Shown: positions 1 through 13,739, counted from the stretch's first letter. The stretch is 64,000 bases of DNA from Ecdyonurus torrentis (GCA_949318235.1 OX439137.1:4067789-4131788); one strand, 5' to 3'. Made by a program: numbers and translations. The notes: generated by a model from the letters alone, not told the origin.

Positions 1-139
1 TGGAGCCCAACACTGAGTGTAGTATTCGTGTTACGCATTTTTGATTTATTTTTCATAAATAATTAATTTGTTAATTAATTAATCTGTTCAGTAAATACAG
101 TAATAGGTATCTCGGAACGGCTCACCAATACACCTCTTC

Positions 140-500
140 TCACTATAGTTTCTATTAAGGGTGTTGGGTACCGACCTTATATCTCAAAAACTAAAAGTGT
201 TTTGGGTCTAAATTTGAAATCATTTTGTAGCTAAGGGTCACAACTAGCCGTGATGAAAATTTCAAGATGTTTGACTGTCCCGAAAGAAAGAAAAAAGTTA
301 AAAAATCGGGCATAAAATTTTCAAAAATCATATAAAACTAATTTGCACGGTGACCCCCCAAATTTTTATATTATTTGAAATTGTCTCAAGCTGAAGTATC
401 GTTGTGCGAAATTTGAGATTTTGTTGACGATACAAGTTTGAGTCTAATGGCCGACGTCGGTACCCTACTCCCCTAGTTCACATTTTGTTGGGTATAGCCT
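140..500. repeat. R8 repeat, copy 1
   Basis: R8 is marked by GGTACCGACCTTATATCTCA or a related start and a region with GCACGGTGACCCCCCAAATT. Copies differ strongly. Confidence 0.6.
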
Positions 501-517
501 GTTGTGTGGCATAGAAC

Positions 518-562
<45 letters not shown>

Positions 563-1327
563 TGATAAATAAATAACAATATTTTGACAAAAACCTTGGT
601 TGTATAATATCTATAAATAATGCAAGAATTCAAGCGGAAAATAGTTATTTTGATTAAATAATGTTTCTCAAATTAAAAACAAATAATAATACTTATAGAC
701 ATTAAACATTAAATAACCCTCAATTATTAACTTTAAATTTTCATGAATTTTATTTAAAATTTACAGCTTAAATATATTAATAGTAATGGTTTAACAAACA
801 AAATCCCTACCACCAAATGCAATACTGATAGATGCTGATATCACCTATCAGGTAACTCTGTACCCTTATGGTCTACACTAAAAAGGGATGGTATTGTATC
901 GTCTTTGAGTTCTGGCGCTGAAATTTGAAGGGATTGTGTACTTAAGATATAAGATCTTATTAGGTTCCAGATTAGAACAAGTCAAGTCAAAACATACTAC
1001 AAAATACAATTAAATTTATAGCAAACTATGTCCTATTTAAGATCAATTATATTTGACATTATTAACTGCTAAATAATCAGATACACTGTAAAACATATTT
1101 TCAAGTAGGTATTTCTGAACTGATTTCATAAATTATAAATATATATGATTCACATTGTTTAATACTATAGATGGTAGCGCATTATATAGTTGAGGAATAC
1201 AATTTTCTGGGCCCTTTTTACTAATTGATAAATGTTGATTTTCAATGTAATAATTGTCACTCCGATTACGAGTTTCATATGAGTTGACACTGCGGACTGT
1301 TTTATATCGGACTGAGTAACGTTTTAT
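500..1327. other. AT-rich intergenic, nothing recognised
   Basis: Contains a short TA run near 520-556. No gene or family repeat seen. Confidence 0.6.
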
Positions 1328-1618
1328 ACACTCTAAAAAATGGTGCATAACTTTAGTTACGAATACTAACTTATTAAAGATAATCACTTTTAAGTTATTA
1401 CGAGTAGCTAAAATAATGCATTTTATCAAGTTACTTAAAATAGCTAATTTAAGTTGTTTAAAGTTAAAAAAAAAAATTAAGCTATTTTAAGTTAAAACAG
1501 CTATTGTTATTAATTTGCTAAAATGCATTAATTTAGCTACTCATAATAACTTAAAAGTGTATGTCTTTAATAAGTTAGTATTCGTAACTAAAGTAATGCA
1601 TCATTTTTTAGAGTGTAA
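1328..1618. mobile_element. R5 palindromic MITE
   Basis: R5 ends read CACTCTAAAAAATGGTGC with near-complete arms and an AACTTAAA-rich centre. Confidence 0.85.
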
Positions 1619-1945
1619 CAATTTTCAATACCACTCCCACGTATGCGTGTTGAAAATCGCAAAACGATAAGTTACTAAAAAAAATATCAAAAATTGAAGT
1701 TTATTTTCATGCATAAAATGTATAATTTAAATTATTACAAGACATGCAAATGTAAACGATGCTAATCAGTAATCACTGTTAATTAATTTTTCTACTTTTT
1801 AAAATAAATAATGTTATATTAAATGCTATTCATGTCATGTAATTTTTTGGTAATTTAAAAGTTATCAGCAGTTAATTTTTATATCAATGTTACTGATAAC
1901 AGCACAAAAAAGTTACAAGAATTGTTAATTTTTTTTATACTTGTA

Positions 1946-1976
<31 letters not shown>

Positions 1977-2060
1977 TGAAGAAACAAAAGCAAATAACAA
2001 TTAATAATTTTATGATAGTAAGTTCACGATTGAAGTCCCTCTTTTATATTTTATATCATG

Positions 2061-2353
2061 TACACTCTAAAAAATGGTGCATTACTTTAGTTACGAATCC
2101 TAACTTATTTAAGATATACACTTTTAATTATTATGAGTAGCCAAAATAATGCATTTTAGCAAATTATTAACAATAGCTAATTATACTTAAAATAGCTTAA
2201 AAAAACTTTAAAAAACTTAAAACAACTTAAATTAGCTATTTTTAATAACTTGCTAAAATGCATTATTTTAGCTACTCATAATAACTTAAAAGTGTATATC
2301 TTAAATAAGTTAGGATTCGTAACTAAAGTAATGCATCAATTTTTAGAGTGTAT
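2061..2353. mobile_element. R5 palindromic MITE, second copy
   Basis: Same ends and arms as the copy at 1328. Confidence 0.87.
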
Positions 2354-2636
2354 ACATAAATAGCGATGAGTAGTGAGCTGATTTTTTTTATTGTCACCTT
2401 TTGTTACTTTTGCAGATATGCATTTTAAATGGGCATGTGTCAAGAAATTTTGAAATTTGCAATGAAATGTGTCGGGCACTTTTTTTTATGTTTTATTTTT
2501 TACCTTTTTTTAATAAAATTAAAAAAAAAACTATTTTAGTATACTACTTTTTTTTATCCATGTTACAAAATAATATAAATATACATTTTTATATAAAAGA
2601 TAATAATTGATGAAAATCCACGACTTTTCAGTATAA

Positions 2637-2795
2637 AGCCATTAGCTAGCTATTAACAACTTCAATGCTTTCAAAAATATTGCGAAGAATTTTTAAACTG
2701 GCAAAATGTGTAATTTTTCTATATCTGCCCATGTTATTTAGTGCTCACATATGGCGTCGACGTTTATATAAATGCAAACTCTCTATATTAACTAC
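2637..2795 (+). mobile_element. R3 MITE, partial
   Basis: R3 elements are about 300 bp with GGGTSTATGC ends next to TA, a TGACGTCA near one end and a conserved AATATTGCA/TTTAAACTGGCAAAATG interior. This copy keeps the interior and one side. Confidence 0.6.
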
Positions 2796-2856
2796 AGATA
2801 AACAAGTGCATAAAAACGTTATGCAACAATAAGTGCAATCAAATTTGACTTAAAAG

Positions 2857-3020
2857 TTAAAGCCATGGACCACATAATCAACATGTGCTTTTTAATGAAT
2901 AAACACAAAATGGGATCTTCAAAACGGTTGACACTTTTTACCAGAATGCTAATGTAGCCCCTTCACAAAAGAGCGTGAAAATACTGTAAAGTATGTAGTT
3001 TGCGTGACTATTCATTACGA
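2857..3020 (-). mobile_element. R2 MITE, partial
   Basis: R2 elements are about 330-350 bp. They start TTAAAGGAATAGACCAGAG and end TGGTCTATGGCTTTAA, with TTAA borders and a central TGACGTCATAAAC. This copy keeps only the TGGTCTATGG side. Confidence 0.7.
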
Positions 3021-3374
3021 AAATTACCCCCCCCCCTTTTTTTTAAATAAATGTAATAATATATGAAATTTTATTTAACAAAAAATTGTGTTTACTTTAT
3101 CATGAAGATAAAACACATTTTTTTATATACATAAAAATTGGGAAAGTATCAATTTGGCAGATAACGGTATAATTTTTTTAAACAGGAAATATTACAATAC
3201 TATTGCGGAATAAATAAGGCAATTTTTAAATACATATATTATCAAATTATATGAATATATATTTTTTTACTGGCTAATTTTCTGATAGTACAGAGGTCAG
3301 AAAGAGAGAGAGAGAGGTCTAATTACCTATATATACACGGTCTACTAATTTAAATAATTATTCTTTATTATGGG

Positions 3375-3655
3375 AGTATGGTACCCTATGGTACCGACCT
3401 TGTATCTAAAAAGCTAGAAGTGTTTTTGGTCTAAATTTGGTATTATTGTGTAGCTAATAGTTACACCTAGCCGTGATAAAAATTTGAAGATGTTTGACCG
3501 TCCCGAAAAAAAAGAAAAAAAAGGAAATTAACATTAAGCCTTATGGGCTTAAAATTTCAAAAAATCATATAACATTAATTTGCACGGTGGTTCCCCAAAT
3601 TTTTTACATATTTGAAATTTTCTCAAGCTGTAGTATCATTGTGACGAGCTGTGAC
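3375..3655. repeat. R8 repeat, copy 2
   Basis: Shares TAGCCGTGAT, GATGTTTGACCGTCCCGAAA and CAAGCTG.AGTATC phrases with copy 1. Confidence 0.65.
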
Positions 3656-3791
3656 GTCATAAACCCGCATCTGCCATTTTGTGAATGAACAATAGATTAG
3701 AAATCAATGACTTAATTTATTTATTCATCAAAGCAACAAATAAGGCACTCTGCTCACAAATATTTTATTCACGATCACGCCCGTAACTTCA

Positions 3792-4108
3792 TTAAAGGCG
3801 TAGAACACCTTGAACAAAAAACTTGCCTAATATCCTAACATACCCAAATATCAACATTATTTTGGCCGGAGTCATTGATTTCTCATTTATTTTCCATTTG
3901 CAAAATGTCAGTTGCGGGTTTACTACGTCACAGCTTGCCTGGTCCACGCGCGCGGAAACAGGCGAGCTGTGACGTAGTAAACCCGTAACTGACATTTTTT
4001 AAATGGAAAATAAATGAGAAATCAATGACTCCGGCCAAAATAATGTTGATATTTGGGTATGTTAGGATATTAGGCAAGTTTTTTGTTCAAGGTGTTCTAC
4101 GTCATTAA
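3792..4108. mobile_element. R1 foldback MITE (TTAA), copy 1
   Basis: R1 elements begin TTAAAGGCGTAGAACACC, end with its reverse complement and are palindromes of about 315 bp with a TGACGTCA-containing centre. TTAA at both ends suggests piggyBac-type targeting. This copy has a mutated right end (TACGTCATTAA). Confidence 0.85.
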
Positions 4109-4307
4109 TTGATAGACGCTTACGCTCCGCTCTCCATTTTTGAGCGCAGTCACGTGAGCCTCGCTCGAACAAGACATTTTATGCCGATATAAATCTGCGA
4201 TGAGAAGATTTAGTGAATAAAGTAATTTAAAAAAAAATAAGTTTAAGGATAAGGTATAAAAGGAGAACTACATCACTCTGACCATACTTACCTGAAGTAA
4301 GCATATA

Positions 4308-4496
4308 TATGACGTCACAGCTTACTAGTCCACGCGCGTGGAAACAGGCAGTTGTGACGTCATAAATATGCAGCTGATATTTTGTTAATGTAAAATAAAT
4401 TAGAAATCAATAACTCCGGCCAAATCAACGTTGATAATTAGGTATGCTAAGATACTAGACATGTTTTTTGTTCAATTAGTATTCTATGCCTTTAAG
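4308..4496. mobile_element. R1 MITE, partial
   Basis: Contains the centre and right arm of R1 (GTCCACGCGCGTGGA centre, right end CTATGCCTTTAA). The left arm is missing. Confidence 0.75.
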
Positions 4497-4712
4497 ATAT
4501 GGACAACCTTTTTTTTTTAATTTGGTAATCCCTTCGTTTTCATGTGTTTTCCTGTTATCAAAAAAGTGAATGTTAATATATTATCAGTAAAATAATGATG
4601 CTTAATATCATTAAAAATCTTCATAATTAAAAGATAAATGATAAACTAATGAGATTGTATATATTGAGTACATATGTAGCATAAAAACTGTTCTGTAAAT
4701 CTATAAGCAAAC

Positions 4713-7700
4713 ATGAAGACTCCAGTTTTGGTTTGCTTCCTTAGTTTTTGCACTGTAAGTAGATAAATATTTTCGTTCTCTAGCAAGATATATTTATGTA
4801 TAGAAGGTGGTGTAGTTTGCCTAGATAGCATCAGGTATGATACGTTACACAAGGGGAATCAAAACAAGAGGGGAAATTTAGCGCCGAAAGAGGGCAAATT
4901 TTGTGTCCCTCCTCCTCTTCCAGCTACATAATGTATTGTAACCTGAGAGACCACGTGGGTCTGTTAACAGTCACCTTGTTGTATGACGTATGTCAAAAAT
5001 TGAAGTTTTACGAAGGGATCCAAGTTTAGACCACAGTAAAAAAGATGAATTATACCACTTTCTATTAATACACCTTGTTTTCTAGTATATTATAATATAT
5101 ATATATATTATATAATATAATTTTAACTTCCCGCGTTTGTTATTAGAAGAAAATAGCACCTATTTCTGAAATTGTAACCTGAAAGACACATTTAACCCTA
5201 AAAATATATATTTTTGTTCTTCTTCAATAGACCCCTTGCACATCCTTGCGCTTTGTCACCATGTTTGTGGTGTCTAATGCATTGTCCAGCATAGGGGAAA
5301 CATCATTTCTCCTAATTTTTCACATAAAAAGAGTGTATTTCAAATGAACGAATTTTTCTCATATTCTTCGAGCTTATTAGGAGCTATAAATAAGGCTTTG
5401 ATCGAGTTTTGAAGTTTCTTTTGCTAATAAAAAAAATAAATAAATAAAAATGACGTTTTTCCTATGCTGGTCTATGTATTCCTGACCAACAAAATGGTGG
5501 CTCTTAAATATGAGTGCAATTAGTCTATACAATTCAATAGAAATGAGTCATTTTTTCTATCCCGCGGGATAAGCGAACCCCAAGACAGTAACGTGGGGTT
5601 GCTATAAGTGAACCTGAGAAAGTGAGCAAACTTTTTACTCACACAATAGGGGGGGGGGGGAATTACTACGTCACAATCCCCCCTCCCCGTTTCTCCCCAT
5701 TAGTCTTGTGGGGCTTGCTTATTATTTTAGAAGCTTCAGGGAATAAGAATTTTTCATTTTTCTGAACACTAGGACTTGATTAAAAAAAAAAAAAAAAATC
5801 ACGAAAACTTAATGTAAATATATTTGAATATTATAATTTAATTAATGTGCGTAATAAAAGAATAAAAGTGTATTTATAGTAAAAAAAAAAAAGTATAGGT
5901 TTTTTATCCAAATAATTATTACTAGTGAGTAGTCTGACGAGATTCCAATTTCAATCTTTAAGGTTTACTTCTCTCAGAGAATAAGAGTATTTAGATGAAG
6001 ACACCTATGATCAGTTTGTCTATAATTCATTGCTTTTGACAACAATATTTAGATATAAACTTTTTAAAATTTTTAAATACCTCTGTTTCACAGTTTTAAC
6101 ACATTTATTTCCACGTAATATGTTGTAATGGAAATCTATTTACAATTTGTTTTTTTAATTTTCAGTTAACTGTGCATACTTTGGCAGTACAACGTAAGTA
6201 ATATTTGTTTTAATTTAATATCTTAAATAACCACTAAAATGTATTTATATATATCTATCTTGTTGCGAAAAAAAGGTCTATCTCGTATTTTGTCAGGGGA
6301 AGCAAAAGGCCTATCTCGTTTTTTGTCAGTGGAAGCAAAAGATCTATCTCGAGTGCCATCTCCATAACGTTCGGGAACGAGATAGGCCTTTTGCTTACAC
6401 TGACAAAAAATGAGATACGCCATTTGCTTCCCCTGACAAAATACGAGATATATATTTTTTTCTTAACAAGATCGATATAATTCTTCCTTTGAGGTACATA
6501 CGAGGTTAATATTTGCAATTAATGATGAACTCTTATCTTGTAGATTCCAATAATATTTTTGTTGCTCTAAAGATTGTCATATTATGTCCTCTGAGTCCAT
6601 TTAGCAAATAGAAGGGACATTGCATTAGTTGCTTTTTTACTCTCTCAGAAGATCTGACACCCCATCTTCCACATAACATTAGAAGAAACGTTTTACCCTT
6701 GCAGCAAGCAAGGCCTTACAAAACCTTTCACTTTTACAACGAGGAAGGTGAATTTTTTTAACCCCCACTTTTTATGACATTTTTGAAAAGAGCGTTATAA
6801 AAATTTTAGGCGCTATTTTTCTTTTAGAACGATTGGAGCATGGGAAGTATTTTTTAATTAATTGACCTAAAAAGCCTGTGACGTCATTAATCGGGCATTT
6901 ATTTCGGAAAGTATTGAACGTAGAAGGTTCAGTAGCCAGTTTTTTGAAATCCTGAAGACGAGCTAATTTCATTAAACTGGTTACTGAACCTTGAATGATT
7001 AGTATTTGCCGAGAAAAAAGTGGACTGATGACGTCACAGGCTTTCTAGACAGATTTTCAAAAATTAATTAAAAATACTTTTAAAGCAACTCAACAATTTT
7101 TAAAGCTCTTTTCAAAAATATAATAAACTCAACAAAAAAATTCAATTCACCTTCCTCATTCCTTTAATTCCTAAATAGGTTTTTCTTATGAAACTATTCA
7201 GATTTTGCTTTACGTTTACGTAAAGTTATATATTATGTTTAATTTATTAACTGCATGCAATTTTAATAAACATAACCATTTTTTTTAGCAGCAGTTGCTC
7301 ACACAGAAGCCATAATATTGGACAACCGAGCTCTAGTGAACATAAATAGCAGCTTTTACTTCTTCGGTTCCATTACTGTAAGTCTATTTTTGTATATACA
7401 CACTAAAAAAAGAGCGTTGAAAAACTTGTACAGTACACAGTTTTGCAATGCTTTAAGTATTGTAGAATCAACGGTTATGACGTCACTAAACGTTGACATT
7501 CTAACGATAAAAACGTTAGTGACGTCACAAGCGTTAGAATCACAATGGAATAAACGTTTAACTTGGCCGTTACAAATATACGATATTCCTATTTAATCCC
7601 AACGCTTGTGACGTCACGAACGTTTTTATTGTTGAAATATCAACGTTTAGTGACGTCATAACCGTTGATTCTACAATACTTAAAGCATTGCAAAACTTTG

Positions 7701-9440
7701 TACAAGCTTTTCAACGCTTATTTTTTAATTTAAACTTTAAATTGTTTTCTATCCTTATATAATTAACAGTAATGCTTTTAATCTTTAAAAAAATGCTGTA
7801 TAATAATAAACTACTGTTACTTCATAAAAATATATAATTTATTGTACAATATTTTAAAGTCTTATATACTCTCTAAAGTACAATAGTCTATCAAAATATT
7901 ATAGAAAAACACGATATTTCGTAGCTTCGATTCAAGGAATTTGCCTTTAGAGTAAAAAAAAGAAACATATTCTTTTATTGAAAATTAGACTTTCGTGTTA
8001 CACCATGTTTATACAGAGCAGTAGAAATGTTAAAAGGGATTCCTCCTGACTGGGACTCGAACCCAGATCTTTAGCTTGCCGGGCCACTGTGCTAACCATT
8101 GCACTTAACATGCTGGTGTAACACGAAAATCTAATTTTCAATACTTCCCATGTAAAAACCAGGCGCTAAATTACAAACTCACATATTCTTTTATTATTAT
8201 CAGATTATTATTCAGAGTTCTATGGAAGAAAAATTTATAAATTCATAATTTAAGATAATAAATACGCTGAAAGTTACTTGTTTTTGTCTTTTTCTACAAA
8301 ATGAGTGTATGAGAAATATAATTGTTATTAAAAATCATGAATAAAAAGATTTTTATATTTTTTTTTGTGTTTCAGGTTAGTTATAATGAAGCACTCAGAT
8401 CATGTGGTGATCTGGGAATGAAATTAGTTTCACTTCAAAGTGAAGAAAAATTTAAAGATATCGCACTATATCTTGATACAAATGGTACGTACGTATATAT
8501 GGTGTATGCGGATGACGTCATATTTATTGCGCTTGGAGGCCATACTGGAGTAGTGCATAACATTGCTCAACATAGGACAAACCTTATTTAAGCCAGTTTT
8601 CTTTGGGAAATCTTTTAATTTTTTGTTATTGTTATTTTTCTCACATACTTGAGATACTAATTCAACATATTTACAGCATCAATGTTCTCAAAAATATTGC
8701 ATAGTGGTTTTAAACTGGCAAAATGATTTTTCCACTATGCCACCCATGTTATTGAGTTATCCAACATGGCGTTGACTTTAACATGAATGCATAGACCCTA
8801 TATATGGAGAAAATACAAGAAATAATATTATTATGTTTAATAGTGCTGCCGAAAAAAATTCGAATATCGAAACCTGGATAAAAAATATCCGTTATCCAAA
8901 ATTCTATCCAGATCACAATTTGTATCAACGATCCGGATAATTTGGATCGTGATCTGGATAATTTTGATCTTGATCGCGATCCGAATACGATCCGGATTTA
9001 AAATGGATCAGTGAATCAGGATAATTTTTTGTCTGCCAAATTCTAATCCATCGATCCGGATAACTTTCTATCCGAAATCTGGATTTTATTTTTATCCGGA
9101 TTATTACAGCACTAATACATGGGATCCCTACAAACATTTTGTGTGCTGAGAGAAGGTACTTGTTTTCTTAAAATATTTAATAAATTAATTATTTGTCACA
9201 GGTTATATAGATGAGACATTCTGGACCAGTGGTTTTCGTTACTATGACGACTACGTCTTCATCTGGTCAAGTACTGGAGAAAGATTTGTATATACAAACT
9301 GGTATAAAGATCAACCTAATGAACCTACTGGACTTAGTGACGTAGCTGTAGTCATGTGGAATGGTTTAAGACAATGGTATGATGTTCCAATGGAATATCA
9401 AAATAATGTTCTTTGTGAGGAAATGAATAAATTTAACTAA
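4713..9440 (+). CDS. Secreted C-type lectin-like protein, copy A (5 exons, complete)
   Basis: Exons read at 4713-4754, 6166-6193, 7289-7377, 8376-8484 and 9202-9440 (TAA). All junctions are GT-AG with matching phases (0,1,0,1), giving 168 residues. Exon 1 is a hydrophobic signal sequence (MKTPVLVCFLSFCT). Residues 25-53 form a short stalk. The C-type lectin fold starts at about residue 45, with outer cysteines C63 and C161. Exon 5 has the insect-like WTSG and TNW motifs, then QPN at the position of the canonical EPN and WYD in place of WND. The two inner cysteines of the long loop are absent. By family this is an extracellular, possibly carbohydrate-binding protein; ligand and calcium use are unknown. 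It is the first gene of a tandem array. An AATAAA overlaps the stop region. The exon chain is seen directly; function is inferred from family. Confidence 0.87.
5228..5500. repeat. R9 repeat, lectin A intron 1
   Basis: Contains CCATGTTTGTGGTGTCTAAT and CTTCGAGCTTATTAGGAGCT, shared with 25868-26150 in reverse. Ends carry ATAGACC/GGTCTAT, so it is probably a TIR element. Confidence 0.7.
6262..6468. mobile_element. Foldback element in lectin A intron 2
   Basis: A palindrome built from three tandem TATCTCGT..TTTTGTCAG..GAAGCAAAAG units and their inverted copies. Two false short frames result. Confidence 0.75.
6741..7157. mobile_element. R11 TIR element in lectin A intron 2
   Basis: Ends GAGGAAGGTGAATT and AATTCACCTTCCTC, 417 bp, two inner TGACGTCA motifs in inverted arrangement. 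Confidence 0.75.
7401..7729. mobile_element. R4 MITE in lectin A intron 3
   Basis: R4 ends read CACTAAAAAATAGACG or CACTAAAAAAAGAGCG with many AACGTTGA/TCAACGTT motifs and TGACGTCAC inside. This 329-bp copy is almost fully palindromic and starts 24 bp after exon 3. Confidence 0.85.
7980..8180 (-). mobile_element. SINE-like insertion with tRNA-like core and 15-bp target duplication
   Basis: The 15-mer ACATATTCTTTTATT occurs at 7965-7979 and again at 8181-8195. Between them, the minus strand carries TTAGCACAGTGG (A box) and GGTTCGAGTCC (B box). Two inverted arms (GAAAATTAGA...GTGTTACACC) surround the tRNA-like core. The long duplication indicates insertion by a target-primed process; the inverted arms are unusual for a SINE. 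Confidence 0.6.
8501..8798 (+). mobile_element. R3 MITE 16 bp after lectin A exon 4
   Basis: Starts GGTGTATGCGGATGACGTCA and ends GCATAGACCC, flanked by TATA-rich sequence. Confidence 0.88.
8846..9117. mobile_element. GATCCGGATAA-rich TIR element, lectin A intron 4
   Basis: Ends TAGTGCTGCCG and TTACAGCACTA, with about ten ATCCGGAT/ATCC.GAT motifs inside. The ends resemble hAT-type elements. Confidence 0.65.
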
Positions 9441-9579
9441 ATAAAATGTACCATTATGGACTTTTTACTTACCGTTAGTATTCCAAAGTTGAAATAATTT
9501 TTATTTATTCCTATACCCTAATTAACAATTACTTTTTACTTTACAAATACACTAGTGATTCATGTAAAACCTTAATCAT

Positions 9580-9920
9580 TAAAGGCATAGAAAACATGGA
9601 TTAAACTCATCATCATTTTTACCCAGAATGTAAATGTGATACCAAAAGAGAGCGTGAAAAAACTGTAAAGTATGCAATTTACGTGAATATTTCTGTTTAA
9701 GACGTCAGAAAAAGGCAAAAAAAAAAAATAATAAAATAAATAAATAAATATGTTGTGCGGAGAGCATAAAATTTCCTGCTCACTTATACGTTGTTACAGT
9801 TGGGTTTTGAGACCAATTAAAGCCATAGACCACAGAAAACAACATATGCTTTTTAATGAATAAACACAAAATGGGATCTTCAAAACTGTTGACAATTTTT
9901 CCCAGAATGTTAATGTTTTT
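9580..9920 (-). mobile_element. Two R2 fragments in the A-B intergenic region
   Basis: Fragments at about 9580-9715 and 9817-9920 both match the TTAAAGCCATAGACCACA side of R2. Confidence 0.65.
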
Positions 9921-10399
9921 TAAATAAAATTTCCAAATTGAGTGAGTAAGATAATTTTATCTATACGCTTTACTGATTGGTAAAAAATAAAAATCATCAA
10001 AACTCCCCAATTCCAATAAGATAAGACTTATATAAAAAAAACTGTTGTCATTTCATAAACGTTGAACATTTCATTTTACCTAATTATTAATTTTAATTAA
10101 ATTAAAGTCATTTCGTTGAGAATTTTTTTTAATTGCATAAATACATGAATAAGAATAGCATAGCTGATTTAACTTTTTATTAAACAAAATTATGGTTAGC
10201 ATTATATTAACAAAAAGAATTTTTTTTCTTCCATAGAATGAGTTAACATTTTATCAATTCATTTAACAGATAAGTAAAACTCATAATTAATTTCAAATTT
10301 CAATAAGATAAGAGAAAAATAAAAAGATTATAGACCTTATAAATTGTGACAAAGTGCATAATCAGAGCTTAATTTAAACTAAACTTTACAATACAAGCT

Positions 10400-12864
10400 A
10401 TGAAGTCTGTATTAGTTATTTTGTGTTTAAGTTTTTGCACAGTAAGTATTAATATAGTATAACAGAGAATTAATAGCATAGCATTAGAAAATCATGTCAA
10501 TATGACTAATAAAGGAACGACTGTTTTGAGGCAAGGGATTTTGCTCACATCCGCTTCCGTTTCAACGTTCTGCGCATGCGTAGTAAGGAAAAATGGAAGC
10601 AGCGAAATCGCTTTAAGTCGGCCTCTAAACATTTGTTACTTTTAAATGTGTATATAAATATTTATTATATCCGTTAGCCCATATTTTAATAAAGCTAATC
10701 ATTCAATATATTTTCAATGTAAAAGTCAATGATAATAACAATTATCAAAAAATTAAAATGTTAAGAACCACGAAAAAAATAAATTATATGTGTTAAACCT
10801 TAGAAAAATAGCTACGTAATAATCATGCTATAGCTCTTTTTAGCACAATAAGTTTAATGCAGCATAATTTATGCTATATTGCATATAATAACTTTGTTAT
10901 ATAGCATAGATATTATATTGTAAGTCATATTTATTTATGTTGTTCCAATTTAGCTTTATTTATGCTATAATGACGTAAATGCAGCATAAATTACGTAATT
11001 TATTCTTTCTGTGTTATAATGCTATATTGTATAGTAACTATGTTGCATTACGTATAGAAATATATTGTACTGCATATTTATGCTAGTATACATTTGCAAA
11101 ATTTGTGCCACATATAATGACATAAATGGAACAAAATATACAAATTTTTATTTTTCCATGTATACATACGAAATATCATTGTTTTTTTCTGTTAATATAA
11201 ATTTCATTGATCACTTGTAATGAACGAACTATATTTAAAATAAATTTGATAGTTCTTATGACATTTCTCATGGAAAAATTGTTTTCACTTACGCGTTGCA
11301 ACAATTTAAAACATTTTATTGTAAGTGGTCCATTAAAATCACAGTAATCTCATTATATCATTTATCTTGAAATTAATATTACAATACTTATTATTTTATT
11401 TGTTGTGAGCAAAACACTACATATTTTCATTCATTGATCTTTGATTTTTGCCTTCTATTTCCAGATTGGAGTACATACTTCGGCAGTACCACGTAAGTTT
11501 ATTTTAACAACATCAGGGGATATATCACACTGTATATATTATATAAATTATATAGTTTAACTCCATGCCGTGTATGCCTATAATAATTAATGAAAATGGT
11601 TTTACTAAGAAAACTTTAAAGGAATAGACCAGAGAAAAACATAAGCATTTATATTACAAAACACTTAATGGGACTTACATAAATAACTTTAGCTTGTCTC
11701 AAAACTCAACCGTAGCTCCGTAGCAGTGATCAGAAATTTCAATTTATGCAACCCGCACAACATTTTTATACTAATTTTTGCTTGTTTCTGACGTCAGAAA
11801 TAAAAATAATAACGGAAATTGCATACTTTAAAGTTTTTTCACGTTCTCTCGTGGGGCTACATTAACATTCTGGTAAAAATTGTCAACAGTTTTGAAGATC
11901 CCATTTCGGGTTTATTCATTAAAAAGCACCTGTTTTTTTTTATGTGGTCTATAACTTTAATAACAAATCCATCATCGTATGATTACCTTCAGTTTGAGTA
12001 AAATCTTAGCTATCAATAACTTTATCAAAACTTCTGTTATTAATGTTATCATACAGATTTAATGATTTTTATATTACTTCAAAAGATCATGCTATATCAA
12101 ATTAAAAATTTTATTGAGCCAAAAAGTATTCTTAATTATACTATTGACAGTTTTCTCTTTTTATATATTATTATTATTATGTTCTTTTCTTTCTTCTTCT
12201 ATTACACCAACACCGGAATCCTATTATTATTATTATTAGTTTTTTAGAAGATTTTGAATGATTTAGGCACTTATGATAATTAATTAAAATTCCTTTTTGG
12301 GACGAGTACATTGAATTTAAATTTCTTTTTATTAATGATGTCTTTTTTTTTTCAGCAGAAAACCATGAATTGAAATCGAGCAGTCGAGAATTGGTCAACG
12401 TAAATGGCAGAAATTATTACTTCAGCTCCTTTGCAGTAAGTTCCCCCCCCCCCCCCCCTCCCTCCCAATATTTAACGTAAAGGGTGACCAACTTGGTGGT
12501 CAAAAGAGAAACTTAATTTTCATTTCACATTTCATCTTTCTAAGTTATAACATAACAAATACTATTCTTTTAAAGTGCCCATAATTTTATGTTTGACGCC
12601 AAAATTTCAAATTTTACTTATGCTTTTTATCATTACAGTGGAATAGCTTAATATTTTTATAATTTGAACTTGATTTTTAAGTAACATTTAATATTTTCTT
12701 TATAATTATTTTATATTTCGCGTCAGTTCAGTTAATTGGTTATAATTCCATTAATGGAGCTAGGTTAACGGTTTAAAAAATTCTATTGCTTAAAACACGT
12801 AAAAGTGTGTCTTGTATTGCTCATTTAAATTTCTTCGGAATCATCGGAGTAGTTTTTTCAAAAA

Positions 12865-12913
<49 letters not shown>

Positions 12914-13702
12914 AGCGTAATGTTAAAATAGGGGACCCTTAGCTTTCCACACGCGCTATACTGATAAGCTCTATTACATACTATAATAAAATATTTTTAA
13001 GTATACAATAATAATAGACTTTTATATTAATATTTTCCACAATTGTTACCTTTCTTAAGGTGGTCTATTAATATGAATAATAATTGATAGTTATTGTAAT
13101 AAATCATTGTTGAAGTATGAGAATATACGATATAAAAGAAAATAATTTTTAGGTTTTGGAGATGTTCTTAAGAAAAAGAACTGGGGTTTTGGCAGTTCTA
13201 AGAACTGGATTCAGTTCTTAGTATCCATATATTGCAAATTTTAAATACATACAAGAACTTAAGTCAAATTTTAATTTTAAGCTACTTTTTAAACAACATT
13301 TTAATTATTAAGTTTTATTTATTTTTTATTTTTGGACACGAAAACAATTTTTTAAAATTTATTAAATACATTTAGCAAATTAGAGAATTTGTCATAATGG
13401 GTATAACTTACGTAGAAAGAATTATTGTAAAAATAAGGCTTTTATTACGTTTATAAAAATAGTATACTTGAATGACTTTAATTGTTTCTATCTATTTTAA
13501 CTTAATACACGTAAAACTTTATTAATTAAAAATTTAAATTACAATATGTTATTATTAAAATATAATTTTTATAGGTGAACTTTGATGAAGCTGTACTGTT
13601 ATGCAATGATTTTGGAATGAAGTTGCTGTCCATCCAAAGTCCTGAGAAACAACAATACATCGCAGATTATCTTGACAATAATGGTAAATATAAAATATAA
13701 TT

Positions 13703-13739
<37 letters not shown>

